From positions 18,708,018-18,772,017 of the forward strand of contig OX375872.1 of assembly GCA_947359465.1 (NCBI GenBank): a stretch of DNA of 64,000 nt, written 5' to 3'. Below, in pieces: positions 35,485 to 45,779 of this stretch (its first letter is position 1; each line of letters begins with the position of its first letter). The DNA comes from Metellina segmentata. Lineage: Eukaryota; Arthropoda; Arachnida; Araneae; Tetragnathidae. The notes under the pieces are model-generated. The model was given only the letters and a program-made list of their open reading frames with translations. It was not told the origin of the DNA and ran no database searches. Made by a program: the position numbers and the translations under genes.

Positions 35485-35742
35485 CAATGGGCTCTTTGCG
35501 ATGGTGCGTAATCAAATTCGAAGGGAAAGATCCAAAGACACCACGTAATTTTGAACAACGGTCAAATGACGAGGTTACACCGAAGCTGGCATCTTACCCT
35601 CTAAATTTATACACCCTGCCAATGAGAGTACATTTGAGGCCACGACAGATTTAACATGCAGCAGACCCCTTAGTACGCGATGGTCTTTGAACTCGCAACT
35701 GGTAATCCGTTACTCTTCCTAATGGGCTACCGTGGCTCTTAG
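35485..35742 (-). mobile_element. SINE family 1, near full length, type-B head, minus strand
   Basis: Left to right: caatgggctctttgcgatgg, cgaagggaaagatcc, cgtaattttgaacaacggtc, gaggccacgacagatttaac, gcgatggtctttgaactcgc and ccgttactcttcctaatggg, then gctaccgtgg. The extreme 3' end is lost. It overlaps two chance frames on opposite strands at 35176-35558. Confidence 0.85.
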
Positions 35743-35802
35743 ATTTAGTGCAGAAATAAATCTTACTGAAAAGAGGAACCGACTGCAAATAGTTGACTGT
35801 GG

Positions 35803-36608
35803 GGTACAGCTACACTCTACGTGTATGAGCGGTGGCAACGGCCTTGGCGGTATTTTTTGGCGCACTTCTAGTAGCGAGTTACGATAAATTAAGGCAACAC
35901 ATCTGTCTTTACGGTTGATGGGGTTTTCATGTCAACAGCGAGAAACGGAAACTTTCAATTTTCATTTTGAATATTCTAAAAAGTTCTTCTAAAATCCGTT
36001 AAAGTTTAATTTCATTGGTTCGTTTGAAATTTTCTCTTTGCTCCCATCGGTTAGTTTGATTTTAAAATATCCTTTGATTGCATTGGTCCTTTTAATTTTT
36101 TTCTGTGATACCATTGGTTCATTTGTATGCATTTCTACAGTTGTGGAATTAGTTTTATTACAATATTTTTCACAAAACAATTAAGAGTTTTTTTTTTTTT
36201 CGCCATTTTCGTTTTGATTATTTTTCCCACAAGAGTTCTGCGTTATCAGGTTGTATTATTTCTTGCTTTTTTTCTTTTAAAAACCTTTCTATTTTCAAAC
36301 AGCCAACTGTATTTAGTGTAATTGATAAATTTCAAGGTATATTCTTACCCAACATTCGCAGCTTAGTTTTTCTGATAGTTCACATATGTGTTTTTAAATG
36401 TGTTTAAGCTTATTACTTTTTGCGAAAGTTTTTTTTAAATATACTTTTTAAAACGTTTTCACGCTTTCATTTTCCGATGTGAAAATAAAAAAATTTGCGA
36501 AAGGAAAAGAGTTATGAAATAATTATTTCCTTGGCGACTTTAGAAGTGAGCCAAACAAAATCGCCAAGACCGTTGCCACCGCTCATAAACGTAGAGTGTA
36601 GCTGTACC
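35803..36608. mobile_element. MITE with ~70-bp terminal inverted repeats, 806 bp
   Basis: The left end GGTACAGCTACACTCTACGT is mirrored at the right end (reverse complement GGTACAGCTACACTCTACGT). The match continues through gagcggtggcaacgg, cttggcg and cacttcta. Flanking 8-mers gactgtgg (35795-35802) and gacagtgg (36609-36616) agree at 7 of 8. An 8-bp duplication fits hAT or P-type elements. The interior has no transposase and contains AT-rich sequence with a run of T. A deletion derivative is at 32786-32960. Confidence 0.8.
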
Positions 36609-36717
36609 GACAGTGGAGATTCACGAAGGGTGTTGATAAAAATAGAGACTAAAATAGGATTCTAAAGCATCGGTAGAATCTTTCACCAGCACACCCGCTT
36701 TCAGTTGTGGAGCCCAG

Positions 36718-36965
36718 GTAGCCCGGTTGGAAGACTAACAAATAAGCAACCGGAAGGTTGTGAGTCCAAATCCAACCGAAGACCGTCGTGTACAAAAAGG
36801 ACTGGTGCACGTTAAATCTATCGGGCTTCAGATGTTTTCACGTTAGCGTAGTGTGGATATTTGGAGAGTGGAGTGCGAGTTCAGGTGTTTACCTCGTAAT
36901 CTGACCGACGTTCAAAATTACAAGGCGTTTTCCTTTCCTAAGGCATTGACCCCAGACCGTAATTT
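36718..36965 (+). mobile_element. SINE family 1, type-B head, 3' truncated
   Basis: The head reads tagcccggttggaagac, ataagcaaccggaaggttgt and gagtccaaatccaacc. The body reads gaagaccgtcgtgtaca, gactggtgcacgttaaatct, gagagtggagtgcgagttca and aatctgaccgacgttcaaaa. It breaks off at gaccccagaccgt, before the last ~50 bases. Confidence 0.85.
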
Positions 36966-37006
36966 TCAAAACTTGAATGAAAATCCGGAGTCAGAGTTGT
37001 TATTAC

Positions 37007-38309
37007 TAGAGTGCCTATATAATAAGAGTGTCGACAAGGAACCAAATTTGACCCAATGCGCATGCGCGGCAGCCATTTTTCTACCAGAATCGTCTCCAAG
37101 CAGGTTGCTGGGCGAATTAATATATCATTTCAATGAGAACAAAAAGCATATGATTGTTATAATATGGATACATTTGGTATAAATGAATCATATAAACGCT
37201 AAATTACATGCGTAATTGATGAGATGGATTGCACAACGCGCTAACTTCGATTGCGGGAAACAGCATGTTTTTCTAAAAAAGCTATTTACTTAAAAGGTTT
37301 TCAAATTTATACCGACAAAACAATAAAATAATAATAAATAAACATTCTAGAACACGAAATGTAACATGAAAAAGCTATATTTTCTATATAATTTAATGTA
37401 CACACGTTTTTCTCGAACACACAAAAAGTTCCCATGTTAAGTCTTCCGGAGCTAGGAAAAAACCGCCTCGGGCGGTAGAAAAGGTCTCTAAAGCTTCGGT
37501 TTCCTAAGAAAGCGTAGCCGTGATCTAGCGGCCGTGATGTATCGGTGGGTGACGTCACTAAAACGTTGTTTATACTAACACATGGTGTTGGTTTCCTAGA
37601 GAGCGTTGTTTGTGAGCGTAACGAAAATGATCGGAGCCGCCATTTCCATGACTGTCGTCATAGCGGTCTCAAACAGTTGGAGAACGTTTTTTCTCTTGTA
37701 GCGGCCAGATTTCATTTCCTGCTCCAAGCGATTCCAGCCAAGAGGAGCAATATAAATAAAAATTTTTGACTGCCATTGAATAATTCGTTTTTGTAAAATC
37801 GGGATCGTTAAACACAGAATAAAAATTTCAACGGATTCGAAATCTGCGGAAAATTTGACACCAGATCGATACCTTAAATGTGATTTTCTTTGAATAAATA
37901 ATTAATTATTTAATACATAATTAAATAATCAAATGGTAAATAATTGAATAATAAAACTGTTTTTGATATCGATCTGGCGTAGAAATTTACGCTGATTTGA
38001 AATCTGTTGAAATTTTCACTCTACCTTCAACGATCCCGAAGTTAGGAACTTTGAACTAGAGAATAAAAAACCACTTTGTTTTGTTTCTCGAATAAAATAA
38101 ACCACGACAGCCGTATGTGTTGCCCATTCTCCAACGTATTCTGTCCGCCTAAGTTGACACCTTGGATTTTTGTTTAGACGGCCGTCTAGTTATGCCCGCG
38201 GCATCATGACGTATCACGGCTGTTAGATAACGGCTCCACTTTCTTAGGAAACCAAAGCTTTAGCCAATAAGAAAGTGTTTCCCGCCACTCTTATTATTTC
38301 GGCACTCTA
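37007..38309. mobile_element. Non-autonomous DNA transposon with perfect 8-bp duplication, 1303 bp
   Basis: The 8-mer gttattac stands at 36999-37006 and at 38310-38317. Ends: TAGAGTGCCTATATAATAAG on the left and TAGAGTGCCGAAATAATAAG on the right in reverse complement. Both continue with agtg. A second inverted pair of about 50 bp lies inside (37488-37540 against 38212-38263), sharing taaagctt-ggtttcctaaga. The 8-bp duplication and TA-start ends fit hAT-like elements. No transposase is present. It also holds two inverted copies of the TTTTCCGCAGATTT-type repeat at 37824-37862 and 37972-38022. Confidence 0.82.
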
Positions 38310-38317
38310 GTTATTAC

Positions 38318-38883
38318 AACTTAAGGGAATGATTGCTGAATGTTAACGTTCAAAAATTATGGAACGACATCGCAGGGGAAAAATTCACGCAGCAAAAAGA
38401 GGTTCTGTCAATGTGTTATCGTTATATTGACAAACATACAGGTCAGGGAGATCGTTGTGTTTCTCTAGTGCGTCGCTTACATTTTTTTTCAATCGCTCAA
38501 AGAAAGCCTCTTCGAGGCCCTTTACATAAATTGAGCGATGGCACCGTGAGTGGCATTTACGACTGACGCTTTCCTTTCATAGCATTGTGTGCCATGAGTA
38601 GAGATATCACCGGAGGGACTTTCTGCTTTTCCCAAAGCGTTCACACCTCACGGTCGGCAGGTGGGCACCGAACAAAAGGAGGGACCCTCTAGAAAGTCAG
38701 TTGCTGACAGCTCGTAAATGGTGATCGATTCCAGCGTTCACTTAAAAGGGGGATAACATCCACAGTACACACAAATTTATACCATGCCGCTGGTGTAAAC
38801 CAAATTTTAGTGCTGACGATTGTTTACCTGCCGCAGCGGAAATGTTAATTAACTATCTACCTGCTAAAAGATTTTTCTAGAGA
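38318..38883. other. Gene-free stretch
   Basis: A 77-codon plus-strand frame (38333-38566) has no recognisable domain and no context. No element found. Confidence 0.45.
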
Positions 38884-39102
38884 TGATCGTGTACAAAGGG
38901 GGCTGGTGCACGTTAAATCTGCCGTGGTTCCAAATATCGTCACGTTTTAAGAGTGAGTTACCAGTTCAGGTGTCTACCTCGTCATCTGACCGTGGTTCAC
39001 ATTATGTGGTGTTTTCCTCGGATCGTTATTTTCACGATTGATCCCGGGCCTCATCAAAAGCCCTTTGTATTGCTCCAGTGCGACGTTTATTTACTACCCA
39101 CG
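38884..39102 (+). mobile_element. SINE family 1, headless
   Basis: Starts gatgatcgtgtacaaaggg, then ctggtgcacgttaaatctgc, gttaccagttcaggtgtcta, cgtcatctgaccgtggttca, ttgatcccgggc and gctccagtgcgacgttta. The tRNA-like head is gone and the gttggcgtggaagt part is deleted. Confidence 0.85.
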
Positions 39103-39709
39103 CAACAGAAAACTTTTTATTGAGGTGAAATTGGTTTATTTCTCCCGAAACAAACAATATTAAGCCCCCTATTTCGGTTCATACTGAAAAAATGCACGTA
39201 AAGAAAAAGCCCGCAACGACGATCCCAATCATTTTCAATCCGTGCCAGTGTTTTAAAACCGAGAGAGAACTTGAATGACGGCGATAAAAATGTACCCTAA
39301 ACGCAAACAGTTTTTTTACGAGTATTTCAAAAATTTTGATTTGGTACGTTGACAAACGTGAGATTCATGCCAAAGCAATAAACATTCAAATGCAAGTAAA
39401 GTATGCCTCTTTCTTATGGGAGTTGAGTTGTCACACTGTGTAATCTAAATTTTACAAATTAAGTTACTTCGCATGCGTAGATGAATAAGGATGACATTCA
39501 TAGCACACGCATATATATGTACATACCGTATACATTATCCATCCACCTATTTATTTAATAATACTATCTAACTTGCATTTGTTGATTTTAGAGAAAAATT
39601 ACAAGTATAAAATAACAGGAATTATATCAATGATGTTTGAGATTGTGGATGTGGTATGTATCATGCATTTGAAAAGTTGGGGTGTATGAATTATTGCGAC
39701 TTCCAATGG
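39103..39709. other. Gene-free stretch
   Basis: No gene recognised. Contains a few alternating purine-pyrimidine patches (catatatatgtacatac). Confidence 0.45.
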
Positions 39710-39987
39710 ACAATATGCATGATTTTCAAATTCATTTTAAAATGAAAGAGCACGAAAAACTACATAGAAAAAAGTCACTTAAACTGCAATCTGACGACAT
39801 TAATTATATTTAAAACGCTTTTCAAATTGTTCTGACGTCACTTTTAACGAAAAAATTCAGTCGCTGACGATTCTTGCCTGTGACGTCATCGTACATGATT
39901 TCCCCATCGAGCGTTCCTTCAACTGTGTTATCTCTATGGGTATTTTTTTAGTAGTCTTATATTTACAGATTTTTGATTAATTCAGCA

Positions 39988-40865
39988 ATGGAAGATTCGA
40001 AAATAGTTAAAAAGAAGAATTACCAATATTGTATCGTTCCGTTTGTGTCATAATTCAACGATCAAAACACCAAGAGTAATTTTTGTTGCACCAAAATATG
40101 AACAAGTTCGTAGAAGATGGTGCAGCGTTATAAAAAGAGATGAAACGAAAAACAAAAAACTGTCTTCTACTTCTTGCTTGCATTGCTGTGAAGATCATTT
40201 TTGGTAAGTTTAAAATACCAAAAATTATTTGTATTTTTAATTGTTTTTAAATAAGAATTGTGTGATTTAATCTTGTGAATAACTACTAGTGTTTTTGCTA
40301 AAACGAAAACATTCTTTCTGTATCAAGTCACTCATAATGCAGAATTTCGTGTTACATGAAAAATAATTTAATAAACAAATATAGGAATACTATATATTTA
40401 TAAATCAAAACTGGTTAAATAATATAGAGAGAGCTAACATCAATAAACATTTAATTATTATACTCATGATAATTAATTTGCAGTTATTCACACACTTGGT
40501 AAAACTGTGTCATATTTCTTCTTTAAACTGAATAATAAGTATTATGGAATAAGTGTCATTACAATTAAGATTTATAATTAAAAAATATTTCTTCTAAATT
40601 TAAAATTTAAAACTTTAATATTTTTTTACATTACATAAATGTATATAAATATAATTATTTTGAAAGTGAAAAGTTAGAATAAACGTAAAATTAATTTAGT
40701 AAAGAAAAGCATTGTACAAATAGTTCTATTAAAATAAGAAATTAAAGTTTAAAACTAGTGTAAACAAATTTTGATAAATAGTGCTACAAGTAAAATTTTT
40801 TAATTTATATATTACTTTATAGTTGGAGAATGACATGGAAAACTATTGGGAGTATCGTCTTTTGC
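39988..40865 (+). pseudogene. THAP-domain gene relic, two exons
   Basis: ATG at 39988 opens a short lysine-rich start, then NYQYCIVP. After a +1 shift come LCHNSTIKTPRVIFVAP, VRRRWC, IKRDE and SCLHCCEDHF. This matches the C2CH zinc-finger pattern of THAP domains (C, P, C, N, then F-P, RW, C, HF). The segment ends at a splice donor (gtaagt, 40204). About 620 bp downstream, after tttatag, ttggagaatgacatgg reads LENDMENYWEYRL, a sequence I associate with residues following THAP zinc fingers in arthropod proteins. One extra base near 40042 breaks the finger, and the exon phases do not match. It is a dead or mis-assembled copy. Confidence 0.6.
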
Positions 40866-41506
40866 AGTACCAAGGAGCAATAGCTTTCACCTAATTGGTT
40901 TTGCATTAAAACTAATATTATTAAACAATTACGAATTTTGTTTTAAAATTTGCATAATTTTATAAAACTGCAAGGCTTCAAATTCTTGCAATTTCAATCA
41001 AATTATCACACGACCTTCTTCATGGTTTAAATTGTTGGACTACCAAATGTTGAGTTCAATATTTAATGCAGTTGCAATTCTCGCAACAAGTTTCTTTACA
41101 CATGTTAGTTTTGGATCATCCTTTAGTACATTACGTTTTACCGCTTAAATATATTTTAAAAATTATTGTTCATTAACAAACAAAAATAATTTTGCTAAAA
41201 AATTAACGTATAAAATTAATTTTAAGTTAGCTTTCAAAATTCACTATTTTGATAACCCCTACAATTTTAATCTACTTTGAAATTATTTTCCTAATATAAA
41301 GCTCTTATTTGATATACTATTCTAATTATCTATATAAAAAAAATCTATTTCAGAATTAATTGCGTTACTTATTAAGGAAAAGAGAATAACTATTAATATT
41401 CTATTTTCTTAAGTACTACTTTTTGATAATAGCACTACTCTTTAAAAGCAATATAAAAATACATGTTTTTTTTAAAATAAATATGGCGTACAAAATATTA
41501 TCATAC

Positions 41507-41642
41507 TTTTCGCTTTTAAGCCTTTCATTTCTACTCCCGTAAAATTTGGATGGTTTCCCAGAAAAGAGAACAAGGATATACCATCCAATTTAGGTATATT
41601 AACCGACTGGCCTTTTACAAAGCCTTGTTCTACAGTCGTCAT
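41507..41642 (-). pseudogene. Exon-like frame, convergent to the THAP relic
   Basis: On the minus strand an ATG at 41642 opens MTTVEQGFVKGQSVNIPKLD. It goes on with GISLFSFLGNHP and VEMKGLKAK, and reaches a donor-like gtatga at 41506. The K-LDG...F-NHP...MKG-K pattern has the look of a conserved first exon of an accessory protein found beside THAP genes in arthropod repeats. I cannot name the family. No second exon was found to the left. Confidence 0.35.
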
Positions 41643-42087
41643 TTTTAAAGAAGAAATCTGTATAATAATAATAATGTAAAGACTATAATTCAACACAATT
41701 ATTTCAAAAATAAAATTTGCGTAAAATCAATGAAAGCAGCCTGAAATAACATGCAGCCGGCGAATGTAGCGAGAGATTTCATGTACTATGACGTCACACC
41801 AAGCTCTACCCCGTTTTCAGTCACGTGACTTTGACGCGTTTTTTAGTAGCTTATTACGCTTAAATTAAAACTTTTTGTGATTTTTAAAGTTGATTTTCGG
41901 ATTGTTCATTATGGAATTTGCAAAATAAGTACCATTTTAGGATGTTTTGTGACATAGTGCATATTCCCTATTCATCACGCGGAAAGGACCCAATTTAAGA
42001 AAAGACAACCAGTTGTGTCTTCAAAACATACGTTTTGCAACGTTTTTGTGTATGTGAAAACTTAAATCATTCGCAACGTTCCGAAAG

Positions 42088-42200
42088 TCGAAGGGAAAGA
42101 ATCAAAGACAACACATAATTTTGAACTACGGTCAGATGACGAGGTCAAACATGATCTGGCACCCTACTCTCCAAACTTCCACGCCAACGTCGAAACGTAA
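42088..42200 (-). mobile_element. SINE family 1, internal fragment, minus strand
   Basis: cgaagggaaagaatcaaaga, caacacataattttgaacta, cggtcagatgacgaggtc and ctctccaaacttccacgcca in consensus order. Both ends are missing. Confidence 0.82.
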
Positions 42201-42266
42201 CGCAATTAAATGCAAGTGATCAGATGAAGGACATGTCGATCATCATAGAGCTGAACACTATGATGA

Positions 42267-42483
42267 TAGCCCGGTTGGAAGAGTAACGGATAACAAACGG
42301 AAAGTTGCGATTTCGAATCCAACCAAACCGTCGTGTATAAAGGTAGCTGGTGCATGTTAAATCGGTCGTGATCTCAAATGTCCTCACATTGGTATGGCGT
42401 GAAAGTTCAGAGAGTGGGGTGGCGACTCAGATGCGAATTCGTCATTTGGCTGTGGTACAAAATTACGTGCTGTTTTCTTCGTA
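42267..42483 (+). mobile_element. SINE family 1, type-B head, 3' truncated
   Basis: Head: tagcccggttggaagagtaa, cggataacaaacggaaagtt and the B-box-like atttcgaatccaacc. Body: aaaccgtcgtgtataaag, gctggtgcatgttaaatc and gagtggggtggcgactcaga. It stops at ttttcttcgtaggt, where an oppositely oriented SINE 3' end begins. Confidence 0.85.
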
Positions 42484-42490
42484 GGTATTT

Positions 42491-42607
42491 TAATTAACGT
42501 TGCACTGGAGCAAAACAACGGGCTATTGGCAACGATCAGGGATCAAACCTAAAGGGAAAGCTTCGTGGAAAACACCATTTTTTAAACCACTGTCAGATGA
42601 AGAGACT
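42491..42607 (-). mobile_element. SINE family 1, 3' fragment, minus strand
   Basis: aattaacgttgcactggagc, aacgggctattggcaac, gggatcaaacctaaaggg, aaccactgtcagatga. It lies 3'-to-3' against the SINE at 42267-42483, with only a few bases between. Confidence 0.85.
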
Positions 42608-42979
42608 TTGCCCTGGGTTCGTTCTATTCGTGTTTTTTTCCTGGTCCCTCCCTTGGCCAAGTATGACCTATTTGCCCTAAACCTAACAACTCCTCATGTC
42701 CAAAATTATCTTTACATACCCAGAAATAATTATATTCCGTGAAATTCCAACTCGATGCAATCCATTTTTGCAGGGAATGTGTGGAAGACAACTTAATTAG
42801 TATTATCCAATCAAAAGTGATCAAATGGTTTGTGATATGCAAATGAAAGTGTTACGTCATCCAACGGTGAATCAAAAGCTTTGCGCAAAGTGAATATCGA
42901 ATTGAATTTCTACAATACAGCGTTTCATTTCAGTATTTAAGGACTGAAAACGGTTTGTTATCGCTCCGAAGTATCATTT

Positions 42980-44335
42980 GGAAGAATCTATGAAGTGGCG
43001 CATTATTGGTTGTTTAGAAGCAGGGGAGACAATCATGGTAGCAACGGCCGACGAACCGGTATAGTGGTTAAGGTGTTAGCCTCTAGATCGGAAGGTTCCT
43101 GGTTCGAATCCGGGTTCGGGCATGGATGTTTGTAAGCGTATGGTGTAGAGGCGGCTGGTGCATCTTAAATCTGTCGTGGCCGAAAGTCCTCACGTTGGGT
43201 TGGCGTGGAAGTTTGGAGAGTGGGGTGCCAGCTCAGGTGTTGCTTCGTCATCTGACCGTGGTTCAAAATTACGACGTGTTATCCTCGGATCTTTTCCTTA
43301 AGGGACTGATCCCGGACCGTCGTCAATAGCCCGTTGTGTTGCTCTAGTACGACATTAACTAAAAGTACCAATTACCATGGTAGCAACGAGATGTGTAAAT
43401 ACTTCAAGGCAGATAGTCTCTGCGCTATGGAAACGATTACAGAACTCTGGAACTGTTGTAAGGAAGTCTGGACAAGTTCGTAAACATATAGCAACTGCTT
43501 CTCAAGATCGATATATGGCAATAACTGTCAGTCGTAACAGGAACTTTACTGCTCGGCAGTTAAGTTCAGAGCTTGCAGCCGCCACGGGAACTGTTGCATC
43601 AGGGCAAACTGTATACAGAAGTCTTAATAAAAAAAAAGGTATTTTTGTCAGAAAGCCAAAGTTTTGTGTTTCACTGTCTTCACAACACAAGAGGGATCGC
43701 TTTAAGTGTAGCAAAGAACATTGGAATTGAAGTCAACACCAATGAACCCATGTTCTCTTTACTGATGAGTCGAGGTTTAGTTTAACATCTGATTCTAAAT
43801 ATTTTTACATCTGGAGAGTCAGGAACGCGGAATCTTCCTTCGACTATGGAATGTGACCTATTTTGTAGTGCAGGTAGGATGGTGTGGGGAGAAATAATAT
43901 GTATGTGTGGATGGTATGATAGTGTGGTGTTGGGACCGGCGTGTATATGATGGCGTGTGTATGATGTGTGGGGACCGTCTAGTGATATCGGGATGAAGTC
44001 ATAAAATGTTGTCACTTTTCAGAGGTGCATATGAATCGGATTTTTTATTTATGGACGATAATGCTCGTCCACATCAAACAAACCTCGTTGAAGAATTCCC
44101 TGAAAATGAAGTCATTGAGCGAATACCATGACAAGCAAAATCTCCTAATCTGAACCCGATAGAGAACTTATGGGACTACCTTGGAAAAGCAATTGCACGG
44201 ATTCATCCTCTTCCTAGAGATATAAATGCCCTGAAGACCGCATTACAGCAGGACTGGAAATTAATTTCCCAAACTGCGGTTAAGGGGATCTGGGACTCAA
44301 AATATGAAGGGGGAAAAATCACACATTTTTGTACT
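42980..44335 (+). pseudogene. Tc1-like transposase relic interrupted by a SINE
   Basis: The N-terminus starts near 42999 with MKWRIIGCLEAGE. It is then split by the SINE at 43047-43375 and resumes as TSRQIVSALWKRLQNSG and DRYMAITVSRNRNFTARQLS (DNA-binding domain). After more frameshifts come LFTDESRFSL (first Asp), MDDNARPHQT (second Asp) and SPNLNPIENLWDYLGKAIAR (Glu), then a C-terminal ALKTALQQDW. I count 34 residues between the second Asp and Glu. A Trp codon before QAKSP has become a stop. GT-rich low-complexity DNA (about 43865-44010) replaces the GGVMVWG region. Terminal repeats were not identified. Confidence 0.82.
43047..43375 (+). mobile_element. Complete SINE family 1 with type-A tRNA head and 13-bp duplication
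   Basis: The 13-mer catggtagcaacg flanks it exactly (43034-43046 and 43376-43388). The head has a perfect-consensus A box TGGTTAAGGTG (43065-43075) and B box GGTTCGAATCC (43101-43111), the internal promoter for RNA polymerase III. The body carries gcggctggtgcatcttaaat, gttggcgtggaagtttggag, agtggggtgccagctcaggt, catctgaccgtggttcaaaa, tgatcccggaccgtcgtcaa and gttgctctagtacgacatta. It ends aaaagtaccaattac. At 329 bp it is the reference copy for the family in this window. It is inserted in a Tc1-like gene. Confidence 0.93.
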
Positions 44336-44651
44336 TCTTACAAAATAATATAGATATTTCTGAATAAAATGACACCTAAATTTTGTTTCTATCATCAGTA
44401 GAACCGGAAATATTCAACTTTTTATAAACATGACAGCTGCAAATCAAACGAACCTTCATAATTTTAAACGCTCTTTCTCCCCTTTTGTGTTAGTTGCGAT
44501 TTTAATAGTGAAAATGGATATAACTTAATAACTACTTGTCATAAATGAAATACATTTTCTACATTTACTTTTCAAATATATTTCTTTAATTTGTCTTCAG
44601 CAATTGTGTATACATAGTTTTTTTCCTGTAGTTTTTCGTACTTTATATATA
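44336..44651. other. Gene-free stretch
   Basis: May include the decayed 3' flank of the Tc1-like relic. No terminal repeat was found. Confidence 0.4.
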
Positions 44652-45496
44652 CTACTAGCCGCTGCTTGGCTAGCCCAGAGTTACCCGTGACAAGGTGCCA
44701 TATATCTGGTGTAAAATTTTCCGCATTGCAAATCTGTCGACATTTTCAATCTATCTTTGAAGATTCCGATTTTACGAAAAAAGAACTTAACAATCCCAGT
44801 CAGAATGTTTTTACTTTTTTGCTCTCCTTCGCTGAAATGGAATAGGGCTGGAATTGTAATCTGTTTTTATTTTTATTTTAACGCGAAGGACAGAAAATGG
44901 AATCTGTTTACTTTTGGAAAGCGAAAGTTCACATGACGTCACAATCTCTTGCGAAAATATAAAAGATTAAAAGAAAATCAAACTAAAAAGGCAGTAAGTC
45001 TAGCTGGTGTAAAATTTTCCGCAGATTTCAAATCCGTAAAAAAATTTATTTCACCTTTAACGGTCGCTGAGATAGAAAAAGCAATGAAGAACGCCAGTGA
45101 TAACTTCAATAATTTTTTTTGCTTCACTGGAATCCGTTTCGCAGGAAATCAAAATGAATGAATCTCGAAATAAACGAAGGTCATTCGAATGTGTTCTCTC
45201 CCATTCTAGATGGGAGGATGAAAAAATGACATGGTTCCAAAGGCTGACGTGAGGGTGAAAAGTCTAAATTTTGATCTTTCTTCATTTCGCGGAAGAAGGA
45301 AGAATGGTGAAAAACTATTAAATTCATTTAATAATGTTCTAAATTGAATTTTAAAATTTGCCTTGGCCCTAAAATTGCAAAAAATTCGGACTACCTGTGT
45401 GCCAAATCGCCAAATCCCATTACTGAAAGTGCCATAGATTCGTCAGGACTTTGCGGCCAAGAAATAAACAAACACTTTCTTTAAAATAGTAGAGAT
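44652..45496 (+). repeat. Dispersed repeat starting ctagccgctgcttgg, unassigned family
   Basis: It begins after a TA-rich tract with actagccgctgcttggct and tacccgtgac, and ends ttaaaatagtagagatg. This architecture, a CCCG-rich start after TA repeats and an aatagtag-like end, resembles the repeat at 57290-58975. It contains two copies of gtgtaaaattttccgca at 44706 and 45003. A short frame at 44949-45161 crosses the second copy but shows no known domain. Confidence 0.5.
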
Positions 45497-45779
45497 GTGT
45501 TTTAAGTAGCTTTTGAACAAAATATTTTTTTCCTAATAGTTTTAATCAAGAATTACGAAGACAGTTTATAGTATGAACTTTTAGAAGATAATTAATGCAC
45601 AAAATTAAGTGATTTGAAAAATCAATTTCGTCTAACGTCAATATTTTAACCTTTTAAAGTTATAATAACAAAAATTTTGTTTTGAAAATGTAAAATAGTT
45701 ATTATAGTTGCAAAATAAAATGTTTTTCCTACAAAAAAAATTTCAATGCAAAAACTTTAAAATTGAAGATTTTAGAATT

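Larger units (their letters stand above)
39710..41965. mobile_element. Degenerate inverted-repeat element with two convergent gene relics (THAP type)
   Basis: Near each side an inverted pair is clear: 39879-39904 has TGTGACGTCATCGTACATGA, and the right side near 41777-41798 has, in reverse complement, TGTGACGTCATAGTACATGA. Farther out, aatatgca followed by sequence ending in taaaatg is shared by both sides (about 39712 and 41965) and may mark decayed ends. Between them is a plus-strand THAP-domain gene relic and a minus-strand exon-like frame, pointing at each other. THAP domains occur in P, Kolobok and related transposons as well as in host genes. The outer boundaries and target duplication are not resolved. 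Confidence 0.45.

Noticed and set aside
35176..35558. Overlapping 111- and 107-codon frames on opposite strands
   Set aside because: Neither has a domain, both run into a SINE at 35485, and the two strands exclude one another.
39988..40865. Functional host THAP gene
   Set aside because: The finger is broken by a one-base shift, exon phases disagree, and later exons are absent.
43061..43115. tRNA gene
   Set aside because: A and B boxes are perfect, but the sequence continues into a repeated SINE body, has long target duplications, and does not fold into a clear cloverleaf by eye.
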